Positions 34,156 to 45,460 are shown, numbered from the stretch's first letter. The stretch: DNA of 64,000 bases from Platycnemis pennipes (GCA_933228895.1 OW121855.1:46514698-46578697), one strand, 5' to 3'. A program made the numbers and translations. Notes: generated by a model from the sequence alone, not told the origin.

Positions 34156-36285
34156 TAGCCTTGCCTCGCATGCAGGAATGGGCAGGCATGCATCCTTCAC
34201 GTGACCTTCGACACGCCGTCCTAGAATCAATCAACGAAGCATACTCTCTTTAAGTCTTGCTGTAAAGGCTCTCCCTTTTCTAATTTGAGCTCATCTGAGC
34301 AGGGTAGTGTGTGGCATCGGTTGTCTGTAAGCTGGCTTTTTTCATTCCATGTGTAAAGAATTGCAAAGAATTCAGGTTTGGATTTGAAGCTGTCTTGGCG
34401 AGCAATGATGAAAATGATAATGTCTGGGAAAAATCAGGTAGCACAGGAAATGCCGCAAGGTCAGTTAAAACTTAAAACTTCACTGCAGTCACTTTTTTAA
34501 CAAACTAAATTGAATGCAAATATAATTAGATCTTATAACCATTACTTTCCATTTATGTATGCACCTTTTTTCATTAAAAAAGTTTTCATCCCAGGTTCAT
34601 TTTACGTTTTATTTAATAGTCATACCGTTTTTTCCCTCAGGAAGGACTGTAGTTAGTGAACGTATTTTCTAGGCATAGTGGCAGATGGAATAACTAATAT
34701 TTTTCTTTTGATAGGCATAGTGATGTTGAACCGCCGGTCAACAATATATTGTAACTGTAACTGGCAAGTTAAAATTCTCTAAATACAGCAGTTAAACTGT
34801 AAATCTGAATGGTACTAATTTATATTCCTTCATAAAGGAGTTTGAAAAGTTTATTTTGTGGAAATAAAAATGTTTCTATCGTGGCAGATAGATTTAAGGA
34901 ATGGATAACATATATATTTACCATATTTATGTAATGGGTCATATATTTTCCACATTTACGTACCTACCTAGTTTTCATGTGATGTATTGCTGCCATTTTG
35001 GTTTTTAAACTTTTATTAAATACATTTACCTTAGCAATTATGCTCTATCTTATCTCAATGCTGTGACTATGGAGATTAAGTAATGCTTTAGGTCCGGATG
35101 GCTTGATGAAAGGCACCAAGAATCTTGACCTTCAATTATTTTAACCCACGTACCAATGAGTAATTTTTATAAAAAATTGCGTTCGGAGCGAGAACCAGTC
35201 CTGCACGTTTTTATATAGGCTACAGCTGGATGTAACTATCAGTTTCCGCAGCCATCTGATGAACTTAAAAAGATACAGAAATATCACCGGATGCCTGCAA
35301 GGCAAAGGAAGCGTCACGAACAAGGCCCGTGTCATCGACTCGTCTCAAGAAAAATACCAAAACTCATAGCGGGACGGTAGTTGAAGGTTATTTTGCGTGT
35401 TTCTGCGAATTTTCGCTATTAAATACAGTATTTTCCAACTTTAAACAGTAACTATTGCGAATAGTTCTTCAACTCCAGCGCTAATGCGAGGAAGCCTTTG
35501 ACCCTTTCAGCTGTTTTCCTCACTTCTACTCCGCTTCTCTTCCACGAACGCTCGAGAGTCGTCATGTGTTTCTTTCCGCCTCATGAGCCACATTAGCTTG
35601 ACTCTGGAGGTGACGCTTTTCTCTCGCATGGCCTTGTCCATCCCTGGGAAGCTAAGCGTATCAGAAAAGTGTAAAATAAAAGACAGGATAAAAGAAAGAA
35701 AAGACTGACATTCCGAGTGGAAGGTTTTTTAAAACATAGAGTGTTTACTAGGTTCTATGGATAAGGCATACTATTTTCGCTCGAAATAGCTTGATGCGCA
35801 AAAAATACACGAGTTTCTAGAATAAATCACTCTAGTAAGACACAATGTATTCTCAACATTGAACTGAATTAGCGCTTGCTGGTAATTTTTTTATCAGTTG
35901 CTGAGCTAATGCTTGACCAAAGATTATGGCACTGCCGTCTATCTTGCCATTTTTTCGCTTATAAATAATTATAAATTGTGTTAATTGTAAAATACCCCCA
36001 TAGATCGTCAATGGATAAGATTTATTAACGGTATAATAATTATTTGGAATGAGTGAGAAATTAGAAAGGGTTTAAAATGAAAAAAGAAATGTTTTAGGTA
36101 AAAATAGGGAGAAAATTAAAAGGAATAAAGTATTAGCGATTCTATTTTCTTTAAATTGAGAAAGATCATCTGGTCCCGTGAGACCTGTATATTAAACGTG
36201 ATATATTTTATTTTACGGATACTGATACGGTTAAAAAAGTTAGTTAAAATCCAATTTAAAAATGTACTATATAATCGTATATACT
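34156..36285. other. Unannotated AT-rich DNA
   Basis: No gene or element recognised in 2.1 kb. Minus-strand 35141-35335 is open for 64 codons without a recognised motif. Confidence 0.55.
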
Positions 36286-36305
36286 ATACTGAAAATATAG
36301 TATAT
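36279..36305. repeat. 10-bp perfect hairpin
   Basis: atatactata (36279-36288) and tatagtatat (36296-36305) are exact reverse complements with a 7-nt loop. Confidence 0.8.
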
Positions 36306-36342
36306 TTACTACTGCACATAATGTCTTACAATGCGTATATTT
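36290..36342. repeat. Direct repeat, copy 1
   Basis: gaaaatatagtatatttact followed by actgcacataatgtcttaca; it matches 36708-36755 with a few substitutions and a 3-nt gap. Confidence 0.8.
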
Positions 36343-36707
36343 AGTTTATTTTCACCTAGTAGGTACTAGCAAAGGAATGGCTAAAAATACACCCTCCAGG
36401 AGCTCGTCTTTCTTATGTGTAAAGAGCTTACGTATCAAGAGCTGTCGATTACACTAAAATTCAGTTCAACCGAATCACTTGAAGGGAGGGGGAAGGGATA
36501 AATCACATCTAAAAAATAAAGGATGGTGCTAGGTCATACAATAGTTTAGCTGGACTGTTATTATTTTGACAATGATAATAACAATTATAGTAATTTTCTA
36601 CGGCAAGATAACTTTAGTGAAAAGAAACGGATAGTAGGTAACATTTTTACATCCCAGTTGGAGTTTGACAAAAAAATAAAATAAACAATGTAAGTTATAA
36701 TAATTGT
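36343..36707. other. Spacer between direct repeats
   Basis: AT-rich DNA without terminal inverted repeats or coding. It may be an insertion or just duplicated context. Confidence 0.4.
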
Positions 36708-36755
36708 GAAAATATATTATATTTACTACTGCACATGTCTTACAATACGTAAAGG
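36708..36755. repeat. Direct repeat, copy 2
   Basis: gaaaatatattatatttact followed by actgcacatgtcttacaata; about 420 bp from copy 1. Confidence 0.8.
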
Positions 36756-37320
36756 GAGGAAAACTTTTAATAATATATTTTTTTTACTACGAGTAGATAG
36801 CCCTAGTATTTTTCTTTGAACCCAAGTTTTCTTGAACACAAGTACAGGAAGGTTACTTTTTCGCCATGTCTTCTTCGAGCACACTTCTTTGACGTTTAAA
36901 TTAAGCAACTGCAAGTGCTGCCTTATCTAGTGTTCTATTTTCATTATTTTATTTGATGAGAAGTTATTTTTCTTCATGGTTCCGGCTAAGGAAAAATTGC
37001 TCTACACGGTGTAATCTGAGACCTATTATGAATTTAGAATTAAGAAAGCAAAGGGTGCCACTAACACGAAATAGACAATGATTGATGAGCTCAACAAATA
37101 TTACTGATGCATATTTTAGGAACTGGTATTAAAATATGATCGCATCGAATTAAAATATGATCTTTTGGCTTCTGCCATGCTGATGGCATGCGATTCGATA
37201 ACTGGTGTAAACGTTAGAATAGAAATGCGAACTTAATCTTATAGTTTTGACCCAGTGAAACTAGGTGATAAGCATATTTTGGAAAGTTTCAAAAAAAATT
37301 CACTGATCAATGTTAATCTT
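36756..37320. other. Unannotated DNA
   Basis: Nothing recognised. Confidence 0.5.
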
Positions 37321-37323
37321 TGT

Positions 37324-37424
37324 AAAAAGTAACTAGTTAAAGTTAAAAGTTACTTTTCTGAAAAAGTAACTGGTTAAAGTTAAAGTTAAAAGAGTAGCTT
37401 TTACGTTAAAAGTTACTTTTTCAG
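37324..37424. repeat. Two hairpins built from AAAAGTAACT/AGTTACTTTT units
   Basis: First hairpin: aaaaagtaact (37324-37334) with aagttactttt (37347-37357), sharing a 10-bp stem. Second: ctgaaaaagtaact (37358-37371) with agttactttttcag (37411-37424), a perfect 14-bp stem. The loops consist of repeated gttaaa units. A compact self-complementary repeat adjacent to the 3' side of a Jockey-like LINE remnant. Confidence 0.8.
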
Positions 37425-37559
37425 TTACTTCTCAAATTGGATGCTGTGCTAATAGAGGCATTGATGGTTTTTCGTTTTGACAATCAGAGCCAACACTGAA
37501 AACTGTCATTGTGGTTTCATCCATCCGTATCCATTTGTTTAAATGCCTATATTGGAGGT

Positions 37560-37944
37560 GGGAATTTTCGTTGTAATTCCATTTGGTGTCCAAAGTGTTG
37601 TTGGTCAGGTTTCCTAGTGTCTGCTGAAAGGATTCGGTGATTCATCTGAGGTGGGGCTCCGATTCTGAGATTTTTAAGTTGTCGTGAAAGTATGGCTTTC
37701 TGAGGAACCATGGTGTGTCTGTAATTTGCCGCAAAAGATTGTTATGCGCGGTAGAATATGCTTTAAGGTTAGTTTTTGATATCGATTCCCACATTGCGAT
37801 GTGAAGTATCCCTTCACAATTGTAAAATTGCAGTGGAAACCCCTTAGTTATGTAGAAGTAGATGCTAAGGGTGTGCCTGCGCACTTTTCCTCGCGATTCA
37901 CTGGGGGCTGATGTATTAACGACGCAATTTAGCCGAGTAGGCAT
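37560..37944 (-). pseudogene. Jockey-like LINE, C-terminal part of the RT ORF
   Basis: An open frame of 100 codons (37642-37944) contains the region after the RT palm. LLRQITDTPWFLRKPYFHD matches the well-known LRxIxxAPWYVRNxxxHxDL motif at the C-terminus of Jockey-clade ORF2 proteins, and IAMWESISKTNL sits where those proteins have a YGIQLWG-type motif. After a stop the reading continues weakly to about 37560 (LGNLTNNTLDTKW). Truncated upstream, so the catalytic domain is missing. Confidence 0.72.
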
Positions 37945-38133
37945 ATGTAGACTACCACACCGTAACAGATACGTTAGTTTGAATGAACCCCTCCCCCTCG
38001 TTATCCGTCATAAGTTTTTAGCAACCCTTCTTTCTCGGCTACAACTATGTAGTATTGACCACATGATGACTCCAAGTAAGGCATATGAGCCCTCCAGGAC
38101 ATTGTCTTCGCGTCGTTTCGTGTTTTCTGCGTT
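37945..38133. other. Unannotated DNA
   Basis: Possibly more decayed LINE on the minus strand, but no motif is readable. Confidence 0.35.
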
Positions 38134-38195
38134 CATCTACGTCTACATCTACACGATACCATGCAAGCCACCGCGAGGGTGTGTGGCAGGGGGCT
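38134..38195. repeat. Dispersed repeat, copy 1 (GCCACCGCGAGGGTGTGTGG core)
   Basis: Contains catctacgtctacatctaca and the core at 38167-38188. The same core recurs at 39020-39041. Motifs of the form GCRAGCCACCNNNNGGTGTGTGGC are very common in arthropod genomes, but I do not know the parent element. Confidence 0.8.
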
Positions 38196-38994
38196 GGCTT
38201 TCCTAAACTTTGGTGGTCACTCTCCCCTCAGCCCCGCTTTTTGGATGTATTCGTCTGGGCCTATTCTTTGCATTCTCGCCCAACTAACCTTGCATTCTTA
38301 GATACCGTTTTATTTTACCATTGTCCTATTGGGAAACCTTTGCACCCAGATTCGGACAGGTCGACATTCGCCAATAATTAACGAAAGATATAAACTGAAA
38401 TTAGTTTTGTATCAATTTATGCTTAACTTTTACGATTAAAAGTTAACTCTTCTAAACAATAACGATTAAATTAAATAGTTGATCACATTTTTTACGATTA
38501 ATTTCAATAGCTATTTTTTTAATCCTTAATCCCAACTATCGTAACCTGCAAAAAGTGATAGATGAATTAAACGTAAAAATTTTCGTCCTTGATCTTGATA
38601 CTTTGCCAGGAACATTAATTACAATTCACTGCAAACCGTGAGATCAACTTGATGCGAAGAGCGCATTCGTAAGCCTACAAAGCGAGTGGCACTCATCTCA
38701 GATAATACGTCCCTGCTTGCTGAATATGAAGAGTATCCTCACTCATTTCATCCCAAATTTCCGATAACCATTCTTGGAAACTCTCAAGCACTCTTCTTTT
38801 TTTCCTTCATTCACTTGCTTCTCAGTTCCCGTCCTCCCTCCCCACACCCAGTCATGGGTCCTTCCCCTGAATTTGGCCGCTCCTATGGCCAAGGCTAAGT
38901 CACAAGTTCCCGCCCTCTTCCGGTGATTATGGACAAGACGCATGTTCTTTTGTTTTCGAGGGTCCGGTTTTCCGTTCTAGGAGCGTCCGAGATT
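38196..38994. other. Unannotated DNA between the two repeat copies
   Basis: No gene recognised; a C/T-rich patch lies near 38800-38880. Confidence 0.5.
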
Positions 38995-39048
38995 CATACA
39001 TCTACGTAATACCCAACGAGCCACCGCGAGGGTGTGTGGCAGTGAGAT
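38995..39048. repeat. Dispersed repeat, copy 2
   Basis: catacatctacgtaataccc followed by acgagccaccgcgaggg. It shares the 22-bp core and the upstream ctac-rich segment with copy 1. Confidence 0.8.
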
Positions 39049-39339
39049 TCAAATGTGTATTTTTCAAACACGACAATTGCTTGTGCCCGTGCTATATTTC
39101 TGTTTGAGGTAAAGTAAGAAATTTCTAGAGTCATTTCTGCTCTTTATTCTGTTTGAATATTGTTCGTTTAGCGTGATTAAAGGATTATTTTGGAGATTAA
39201 ACATAAGTCAGCCGTATTTATTCGTACGTTGTTGTAATTAGGATGAAAATGAGCGAAAACAACAGGGAATATGAAATTAATACTCGTTACTACTCAACTT
39301 TAGCAAATTTTATGCATTTATGCGCATTTGATTAAGTGT
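39049..39339. other. Unannotated DNA
   Basis: Nothing recognised. Confidence 0.5.
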
Positions 39340-39585
39340 AATTAAGTTACATTCAACCCAAAAGATGGTTGGCTGGTGAGTGTGGAGCTCATCAAATACT
39401 AAGCCTAATATTACGAAATTTACTTTCGGGTCAGGCACGCTTCTTTCACTGGGCCATCTGCGGTTTCCCAGATAGATTTGGTTCCCAGAAAAAAGCACAG
39501 CATGCCTTTGGCGTCCAAAGACAAGCCCCGGAAACTCCGGTCCCCAGCCCAATGCTCTAGCCTCTCGGCTACCACTCTCTATTAT
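39340..39585 (-). mobile_element. tRNA-derived SINE (Leu/Ser-like head)
   Basis: On the minus strand, gtagccgagaggctagagc (39554-39572) is a good A box of the tRNA-Leu/Ser type. A weak B-box-like ggaccggagtttccgggg follows. The body continues through ctgggaaaccgcagatggcc to about 39340. No perfect target duplication seen. The degenerate B box argues against a functional tRNA gene. Confidence 0.55.
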
Positions 39586-40239
39586 AAGCGAAGTGGCGGT
39601 TTTATTAAGGGCCAGTTTTAAGATATCTAGTTAAAGTTAACATCTGTTCATATCGACATTAATTTCCTTCCGGCGGCCACTGCGCCGGGGGCCTCGCGAG
39701 AGTCAAGAGGAGGCATGTTTTGATGTAAATATAGGAAGTAATTTAATTTAATGTAAATACTGTAAGTAAGAAATCTGGCACCTACTACCAGAGTAGTAAT
39801 AGTGATTTGCACTCATGTATTGTCTTTATAAGCAAGGAAAAGTCTATGTCAAGCTGCCAGGTTGCAAGACTATAACATTGGGGGCCTCATTCTAGATTCC
39901 GCCGGAGGCCTCAGGGGCCATAAATACGTCACTGCATAGAAGCATAAACTTATATTTTTTGCGCCTCAAAAATTGCGCCAGAAATTATGAAACCGGGCCT
40001 TAATGTTCCCATCCAATAATAACAGACGCGACGGTAAATCATTTCATTGCCTCGGAATACACGTTGGCGTAGTACGATAAGTTTTTTTGGCATTCAGTCA
40101 TAACTATGATAAGACTTTTTTCCAACTTTTTTTCCTTGAGGCGCAAGCTAGAGGCGTGAACTTGCTGGTCTCTGCTTAACCGACTGCTTAACCATTTTCA
40201 TAACAGGAGTAGTTTTGAGATTTAGCTCTTCTAACAACT
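39586..40239. other. Unannotated DNA with GC-rich snippets
   Basis: Short GC-rich strings (cggcggccactgcgccgggg near 39674; gccggaggcctcaggggcc near 39902) suggest old repeat fragments, but I cannot identify them. Confidence 0.45.
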
Positions 40240-40380
40240 GAAGTTATGTAGCACCATCTAACCACGAAAAAGGAATCCCAGGGCAAACACATCTTTACCC
40301 CGGGTGGGATTTAAACCCCGCGTTGACGTTTGGGTTTCCAGGCCAGTTTGCTGCCGATTTGGCGAACAAGGCCGGAATAT
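40240..40380 (-). mobile_element. tRNA-derived SINE head, second family
   Basis: Minus strand: A-box-like tcggcagcaaactggcctgg (40338-40357), then gggtttaaatccc (40306-40318), a clear B box. It differs from the SINEs at 21.6 and 39.4 kb, so it is a separate family. Confidence 0.55.
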
Positions 40381-40385
40381 ATCCG

Positions 40386-40405
40386 GAAAGCCAGCCGGCT
40401 TTCCA
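40386..40405. repeat. 8-bp perfect hairpin
   Basis: ggaaagcc and ggctttcc flank a 4-nt loop. atatc and gatat flank the hairpin at a few bases' distance. Confidence 0.75.
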
Positions 40406-41185
40406 GATATTTTACAATAATTTTCTGCTTTTATCCTTAGCCTTTACTTCACTTATAACAGTAGAAAAAAGAAATTTAAGAAATAATTACAACTTCCCAA
40501 AAAAACGCTGGAAGTTTCAACGCTTCAATTTCAGTTTATGGCATCTTTCCGTGCTTCGAATTAATTTAAAATAAAGAAGACATGAAGGTATTAAATGTGA
40601 ATCAGTAAACAGGATCCTGAATATCATTAGCTACTTGTAATTTCAAAATTTCTTTTCTCGACAAAAAAAAATAATGAAATCCAAAATTCATAAAATGAAA
40701 TCCAAAATTCATAAAATAAAACCTGACATGAGTGCATAGGCACAGATAAGGATTCCATAGTGATTGCGGTGTGGTATATTGTACCAACTTGTCCCAATGT
40801 GTGAGCGCATAGCAAAGAAATGAATTAATTGCATATGCCCCTATTTTTCTCATGGACCCTGGCCCGTATCCAATGTGCATATGTGCTGATTTTGGCCCAT
40901 GACCCCTAATTCTGACTTAGAGGTTCGTTGATGTTCTCCTGTGCAAGTGCCTAATGCCTTCCAGCCCTTCTCATTGCCAAGGATGCAACGCGCAATCCAC
41001 ATCCACAAGAATCAAAAAAAGTAGCAATCCTGTTGCAGAACCAACCCTTATCCAATTTCCATCACTCCTACTGATTTTTAGTGCAAGACGAGCGCGAATA
41101 AATTCAAATGAGTTCTTCCCTCATTAGTAGGCTCCAGAAAAAAATCAACCAGCTCGCGAGGATGGAAGAATGGCTCTCAGCTGAC
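40406..41185. other. Unannotated DNA
   Basis: Apart from the short tandem repeat at 40674, nothing recognised. Confidence 0.5.
40674..40715. repeat. 21-bp perfect tandem duplication
   Basis: The unit atgaaatccaaaattcataa(a) occurs twice without mismatch and is followed by a short partial third copy (ataaaacc). Confidence 0.85.
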
Positions 41186-41570
41186 GGTGAAGCAGGCATT
41201 CGCTGTTCTCACTGCGCATGAGCCCCGTTTTGCAACCTCACCCTCGCGTTACCACACACACACGTCCCCCGTGCTCCCTAGGCGACCAACAAGTGGTTGC
41301 TCCACCACGAATCCTCTACTACTCGTCTCTGGGATGAGATCTGGGTTTCGCTTCGCATGGGTCAAGTTTAAGACTGAATTCCATTCACAAAACCACCTCA
41401 ATGGGAGGAGACCACAGTGGGGAGGTGCAGGACGTACATGTGCGCAGCTTGTGATTCTCCCTCCCCGTGAACCTCCCGCCTCCACCTCGCTTTTCTGGGA
41501 TGGGGCAAGCCATTTTTTCGACTTACACTCCCTGTTAACGGGTCCGGCAATGTATATTTTAGGCCCCTTA
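41186..41570. other. GC-elevated segment
   Basis: Relatively GC-rich and open for up to 150 codons on the plus strand (41187-41639) as well as on the minus strand. Neither translation resembles a known protein. A short (AC) run occurs near 41256-41267. It could be an exon, but I see no supporting splice context. Confidence 0.35.
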
Positions 41571-42359
41571 GAGGTGAGCTCTTCATCTCATTTCTACTCA
41601 CAATCAGTATGCACGTGCTTTTATTTTTATCTAATTTGAAGAATGACCTATTCCGTAAAGCTAACACTAGAAAGACGGGTTTTCACTATGTAAACTAACT
41701 GATTCTAAAACTAGAATATAGCTCATACAAAATGGCAAAGCAATATTTAATCATGCCAATTACGTTAAAATAAAACAAATAAATACATTTATTGTCTTGC
41801 CTTGGATTTGATTTTTTGGCAGAAAGTGGGTTGTTATTTGGTGGATGCATATTTGGATTGAATTTTGTTTAAAGAAGTATATTCCGCTATAACCATCTAC
41901 AGCCTCAGATAAACGGCTTTATGTTTGGAGTTTTTGTTGTTAACCCGATAAAGTCCATTCAAGGAGAAGACATTCGTGTGGAAAATTACATCATACGAAG
42001 AAAAAGTTTAACAACAGTATTATGCTATTTAGTATTATTCTAATTTAATAACAAACTTCAAAAAGCAGTAATTTGATTTTCAAAGGGCAGTGAAATGTAT
42101 TATTAACTACGTTTTTGAGATGCAATAATAAAGCAAGAAAATTCTCTTCTCTGCGAAAAGAAAAACAATTCTGAGAATTTGAAAAGGAAACGTCGATCAA
42201 TGTGGAAGATCCCTAACTTTTAATTAGCTTTGAGGTCCTGGAATCAATAAATAAGATGAGAATTCTTTTCTAAATAGCAGAGCAAACTGTGGATGATCAC
42301 ACAAGTGAATATTAATTAGGGCTTTAAAAAAGTAGGAAACGTTAGGGAATTTTTCGCTG
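41571..42359. other. Unannotated AT-rich DNA
   Basis: Nothing recognised. Confidence 0.55.
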
Positions 42360-42472
42360 TTAGCATTATGATATAAATATTAAGGAAAACACTACGAGCG
42401 ACTGACGTCAGTCATCTTCAAGGGACTTAGGAAAGCCTTTGAATATTTGTTGAGCATCATAATGTTACATAC
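42360..42472. repeat. Imperfect foldback around a 14-bp palindrome, possible hammerhead-family relic
   Basis: GACTGACGTCAGTC (42400-42413) is a perfect palindrome. Outer arms gcattatgat (near 42363) and atcataatg (near 42456) are inverted. On the minus strand the centre reads CTTGAAGATGACTGACGTCAGTC, which resembles the CUGAAGA-plus-stem II of hammerhead-type repeats, but GAAAC is not preserved after it. Confidence 0.4.
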
Positions 42473-43280
42473 CCGTTATAATTTTGGAAACATATTTTAT
42501 TTAGCTTTAACTCATCGAGCGTGGCGACAGTAATCGATGTAAAGATTAAAAACCGTCGGTATGCTTTTGGTCGCTACAAAAATGAACATGAAGAACCTTA
42601 CTTAAGGTGCAATAGCATCTGCTAAGAAGGTAATAGTGAAGGTTTTGTGCTGCTAAGGTGATGACAATCCTTAACGCTGAAAGAAGGCCATAATTAGGTA
42701 GAAATGTGTATTGGAAACGATATTAAGATTCTTTTTCACCAGATAGGGTTCCACCTTCGAACGAGAGGAAATAATACTAGCAAATGATAATAGATTTTTT
42801 ATGGAACTACTCAAGCTAATTGGGTGCAATGTAATGTAAGTGTAATGGGAATCCTAAATAGAGTGGTTCCATTGAGTAATGATGCATAACACTTTTAATA
42901 CACTTTTGTGCATAACACTAATATATCTTTGATACACTTTTGGGCATATTGAGTGGACACATTAGCATGAAGTTGGCATTCAGTTCATCTAAATCTTTGC
43001 AATACCCTATAAGCAACCACGAGGGGGGAGGCAGGGGGGGAAGATAACCAAACATGCACCATTTACACGCTACTAAGAGCTACAAAAACCTACTTGACTG
43101 CTCCCATATAATCGATCAACCTAGCACGCAACTAATAGCTACCATGCAGTGCTAATTATGCAGGTCAGAGCTACCTCTACAGACAACTTTAGCAATATTT
43201 CACTTTGCTCTGTTGGCTATTATGTTTTCCTATAGTATGCGGGAAAAATGATGGGCTTAATCCATGATGGCTGTTCATGA
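42473..43280. other. Unannotated DNA
   Basis: Contains a short G-rich run (gaggggggaggcaggggggg-like, 43021-43040) and no recognisable gene. Confidence 0.5.
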
Positions 43281-43479
43281 GTAATCCCTCACTATCCAAA
43301 TGATCGAACAGATTAACATATGTTCAAATAATTTATAGAAGATTATTGTTAGTGAAATAGGTCCATAGTTACTAGGTTCTTCCCTATCTCCTCCTAAAAT
43401 AATGGGTGTAGTATTGGCTACTTTCCAACCATTGGGATCTGTGTGATTCTTTAGTGTTTTATTTAATATAATTTCTAGT
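43281..43479 (-). pseudogene. LINE reverse transcriptase fragment (CR1/Jockey-type)
   Basis: A 66-codon stop-free stretch on the minus strand, not starting with Met. It contains WKVANTTPIILGGDREEPSN and YGPISLTIIFYKLFEHML, matching the WKxANVxPIxKKGDxxDPxNYRPISLTSxxxKLxE motif that opens the RT fingers domain of many LINEs. Flanked by stops on both sides; the palm is absent. Confidence 0.75.
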
Positions 43480-43569
43480 TAGGAGACATTTCAGACGTAT
43501 GCTAGTTAACATGTGCTTCACTCCATGACATAATGTTACAATTTCAAGCATTCATTTCATCACCATTCC

Positions 43570-43815
43570 TCATTAGCCTGAAATCCTGAGATTGGTTTGA
43601 CTAAGCTCTACACTGAATTCTTCTATCTGCTAATCTCCTCATGTTTACGTGTTTCTTCTCCTTCACATCCTCCATTAGTTGTTCTATATGTCTCTTACGA
43701 GGTCTTCCTTTTCCGTTCTTCCCGTTCTCTTAACTTACAACGATTGTCTTCGTCAGGGCATCATGTCTCATGATATGGCTGATTAAGTTGTCTCGTCTTC
43801 TTCTTGTGGTATTCA
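43570..43815 (-). pseudogene. LINE RT ORF C-terminal tail
   Basis: Minus-strand reading gives RRRRDNLISHIMRHDALTKT, then GKGRPRKRHIEQLMEDVKEK and RRLADRRIQCRA followed by a stop in place of Trp, then SNQSQD. This is the typical HxxRHDxLxK...GRPRxxxxxQ...RxLAxDRxxWRxxSNQSQD tail of RTE/related LINE proteins. Two in-frame stops. It lies upstream, in minus-strand sense, of the RT-fingers fragment at 43281-43479, so the two belong to different insertions. Confidence 0.78.
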
Positions 43816-44640
43816 GTAGACAAGCTAATTTACTACTCTTTTTACTACTTAATTTTTACTGCTAAGTTTTACTAGTGAATATGTGTTACAACAGGGATTA
43901 ATAAATTTGATTACTCTTTCGCCCCGGTACATTTTGTTTTAAGCCAGCCCTGGTCGTTCATGCCTCACTGCCATAAAGAAACATGATCCATATGTACGTT
44001 CTCATGAATTGTTTCCTTATATCTGCAAAGTAAATACCATTTTTATATCAAAAGTATACTAGAGATTGTTCTCTTTTTTGATGGACACACATTTTCTTCT
44101 ACAAATGTTAAAATTTATTTCGAAAATTTAAATCATTTAACTTGTTTGGATTGTTAGTACACCTTACTAAGATTTGAAACGAAATGACGAGTTATCATCC
44201 GAGGGCACTGAATTTCTATCATCAGAATATACCAATCCACGCCTCACAAAATATAAGAAAACACCATCAAAAATTCCGAGTAAATCGATGTTCTTTTCTC
44301 CAATCAAGCAAATATCACATTGGCTTAAATTATTTTAGCTCGGGTGAGTCCACCAAGCCATGTTCGTTCCAGCCTAAGTAATATATTCAAATGGATCTGG
44401 TTTCATAATTTGATGAGAAAATCTTCCTCCTTGGTCTCCGGATAACAAATTGAGCTCCCACATTCCTTCTCTCATGATTGATTTTCCTAACAATCATAAG
44501 GATTCAGTTACCCATAACCGATGAAAAAATTCAGGGTTCTGTTCCTCTCTACCAGTGCTGTGCATCCGTAAGCATCTCACGAATCTTTCAGAGTTCCTCT
44601 CGAGTGCGCTTACTGTCATAAATATTCACCATTAATTGCT
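43816..44640. other. Unannotated DNA, perhaps more decayed LINE at its left end
   Basis: Minus-strand strings near 43900-44000 (for example VRHERPG) may continue the LINE, but the reading is too broken. Nothing else recognised. Confidence 0.4.
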
Positions 44641-45460
44641 TCCTAATGACTCTCTTTCCTCCTCATCTCCAAAAGACTCTGAGATGGGGAAAAATGACTG
44701 AGAGGCAAAGAGGAGTCCTCAAAAGGAAAGAGAAATTGTTGTCGGGTAAAAAATCGATCGCAGAGAGACGCGAGATAATTCAATATACTCCTTCAAGTCG
44801 CTCGAGGTTTCCTCCCGAAAATAGCCATTGACTCCCAAATCAAGAAAGGTAATCTCCGGCGCCGAATTAAATGAAATATTTGTTTCTCTCCTTTTTGTTG
44901 AGGGGCTGGGGAGTACGATGGGGGGTTGGCGGCGCAAGAGTCTCTGACTCCTTGGCAACCAAGCCAAAGCCTTTCCGCGAGGAATGACTCAACCCCCTTC
45001 AGCTTGGAGAAGGCAGGCGTTCTTTTTTCAATTCCATACCCTCCCTCCCTCCTCCATGCCCTTCTCGTTACCCTCGCCTCCCCTACTCATGCCTCAAACC
45101 GGATAAAACGCTGCCCATGGCCACTTCACGGGATATAAAGGCCTTTAGTATGAAAAAACGAGAGAATACTTGAGGAATTAAGGTCGAAGAAATTCACGAA
45201 ATCCTCAAGGGGGTGGATGAATTGAAAATAACGGACGGGGCAGGAAACTAAAGACTTCCTCCTTCTGTGTCCGAAAGGGAAACAAAAAAATGAAAACCAA
45301 ATTTCCGTGACGCATGAAAACGAAAGAGTTTCCCCGAAGGAAGGAATAAATGAACGCACAAGAGGATGTGGAAGAGAGACCACGCCGCGAACATTAAAAA
45401 AAGAGGAATGTTAACTCCCATTTTTGTGGCAAGTTTTCGGTCCTTTTGCCGCACCCCTCT
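44641..45460. other. Mixed purine- and pyrimidine-rich DNA
   Basis: Blocks of A/G-rich (44680-44780, 45140-45400) and C/T-rich (44985-45085) DNA with frames of 60-90 codons on both strands, none recognisable. A ggatataaagg TATA-like string occurs at 45130-45140. Confidence 0.45.

Noticed and set aside
33780..34253. 157-codon plus-strand frame
   Set aside because: Follows the purine then pyrimidine skew; low complexity.
41187..41639. 150-codon plus-strand frame
   Set aside because: GC-rich stretch open on both strands with no motif; kept only as a GC-elevated segment.
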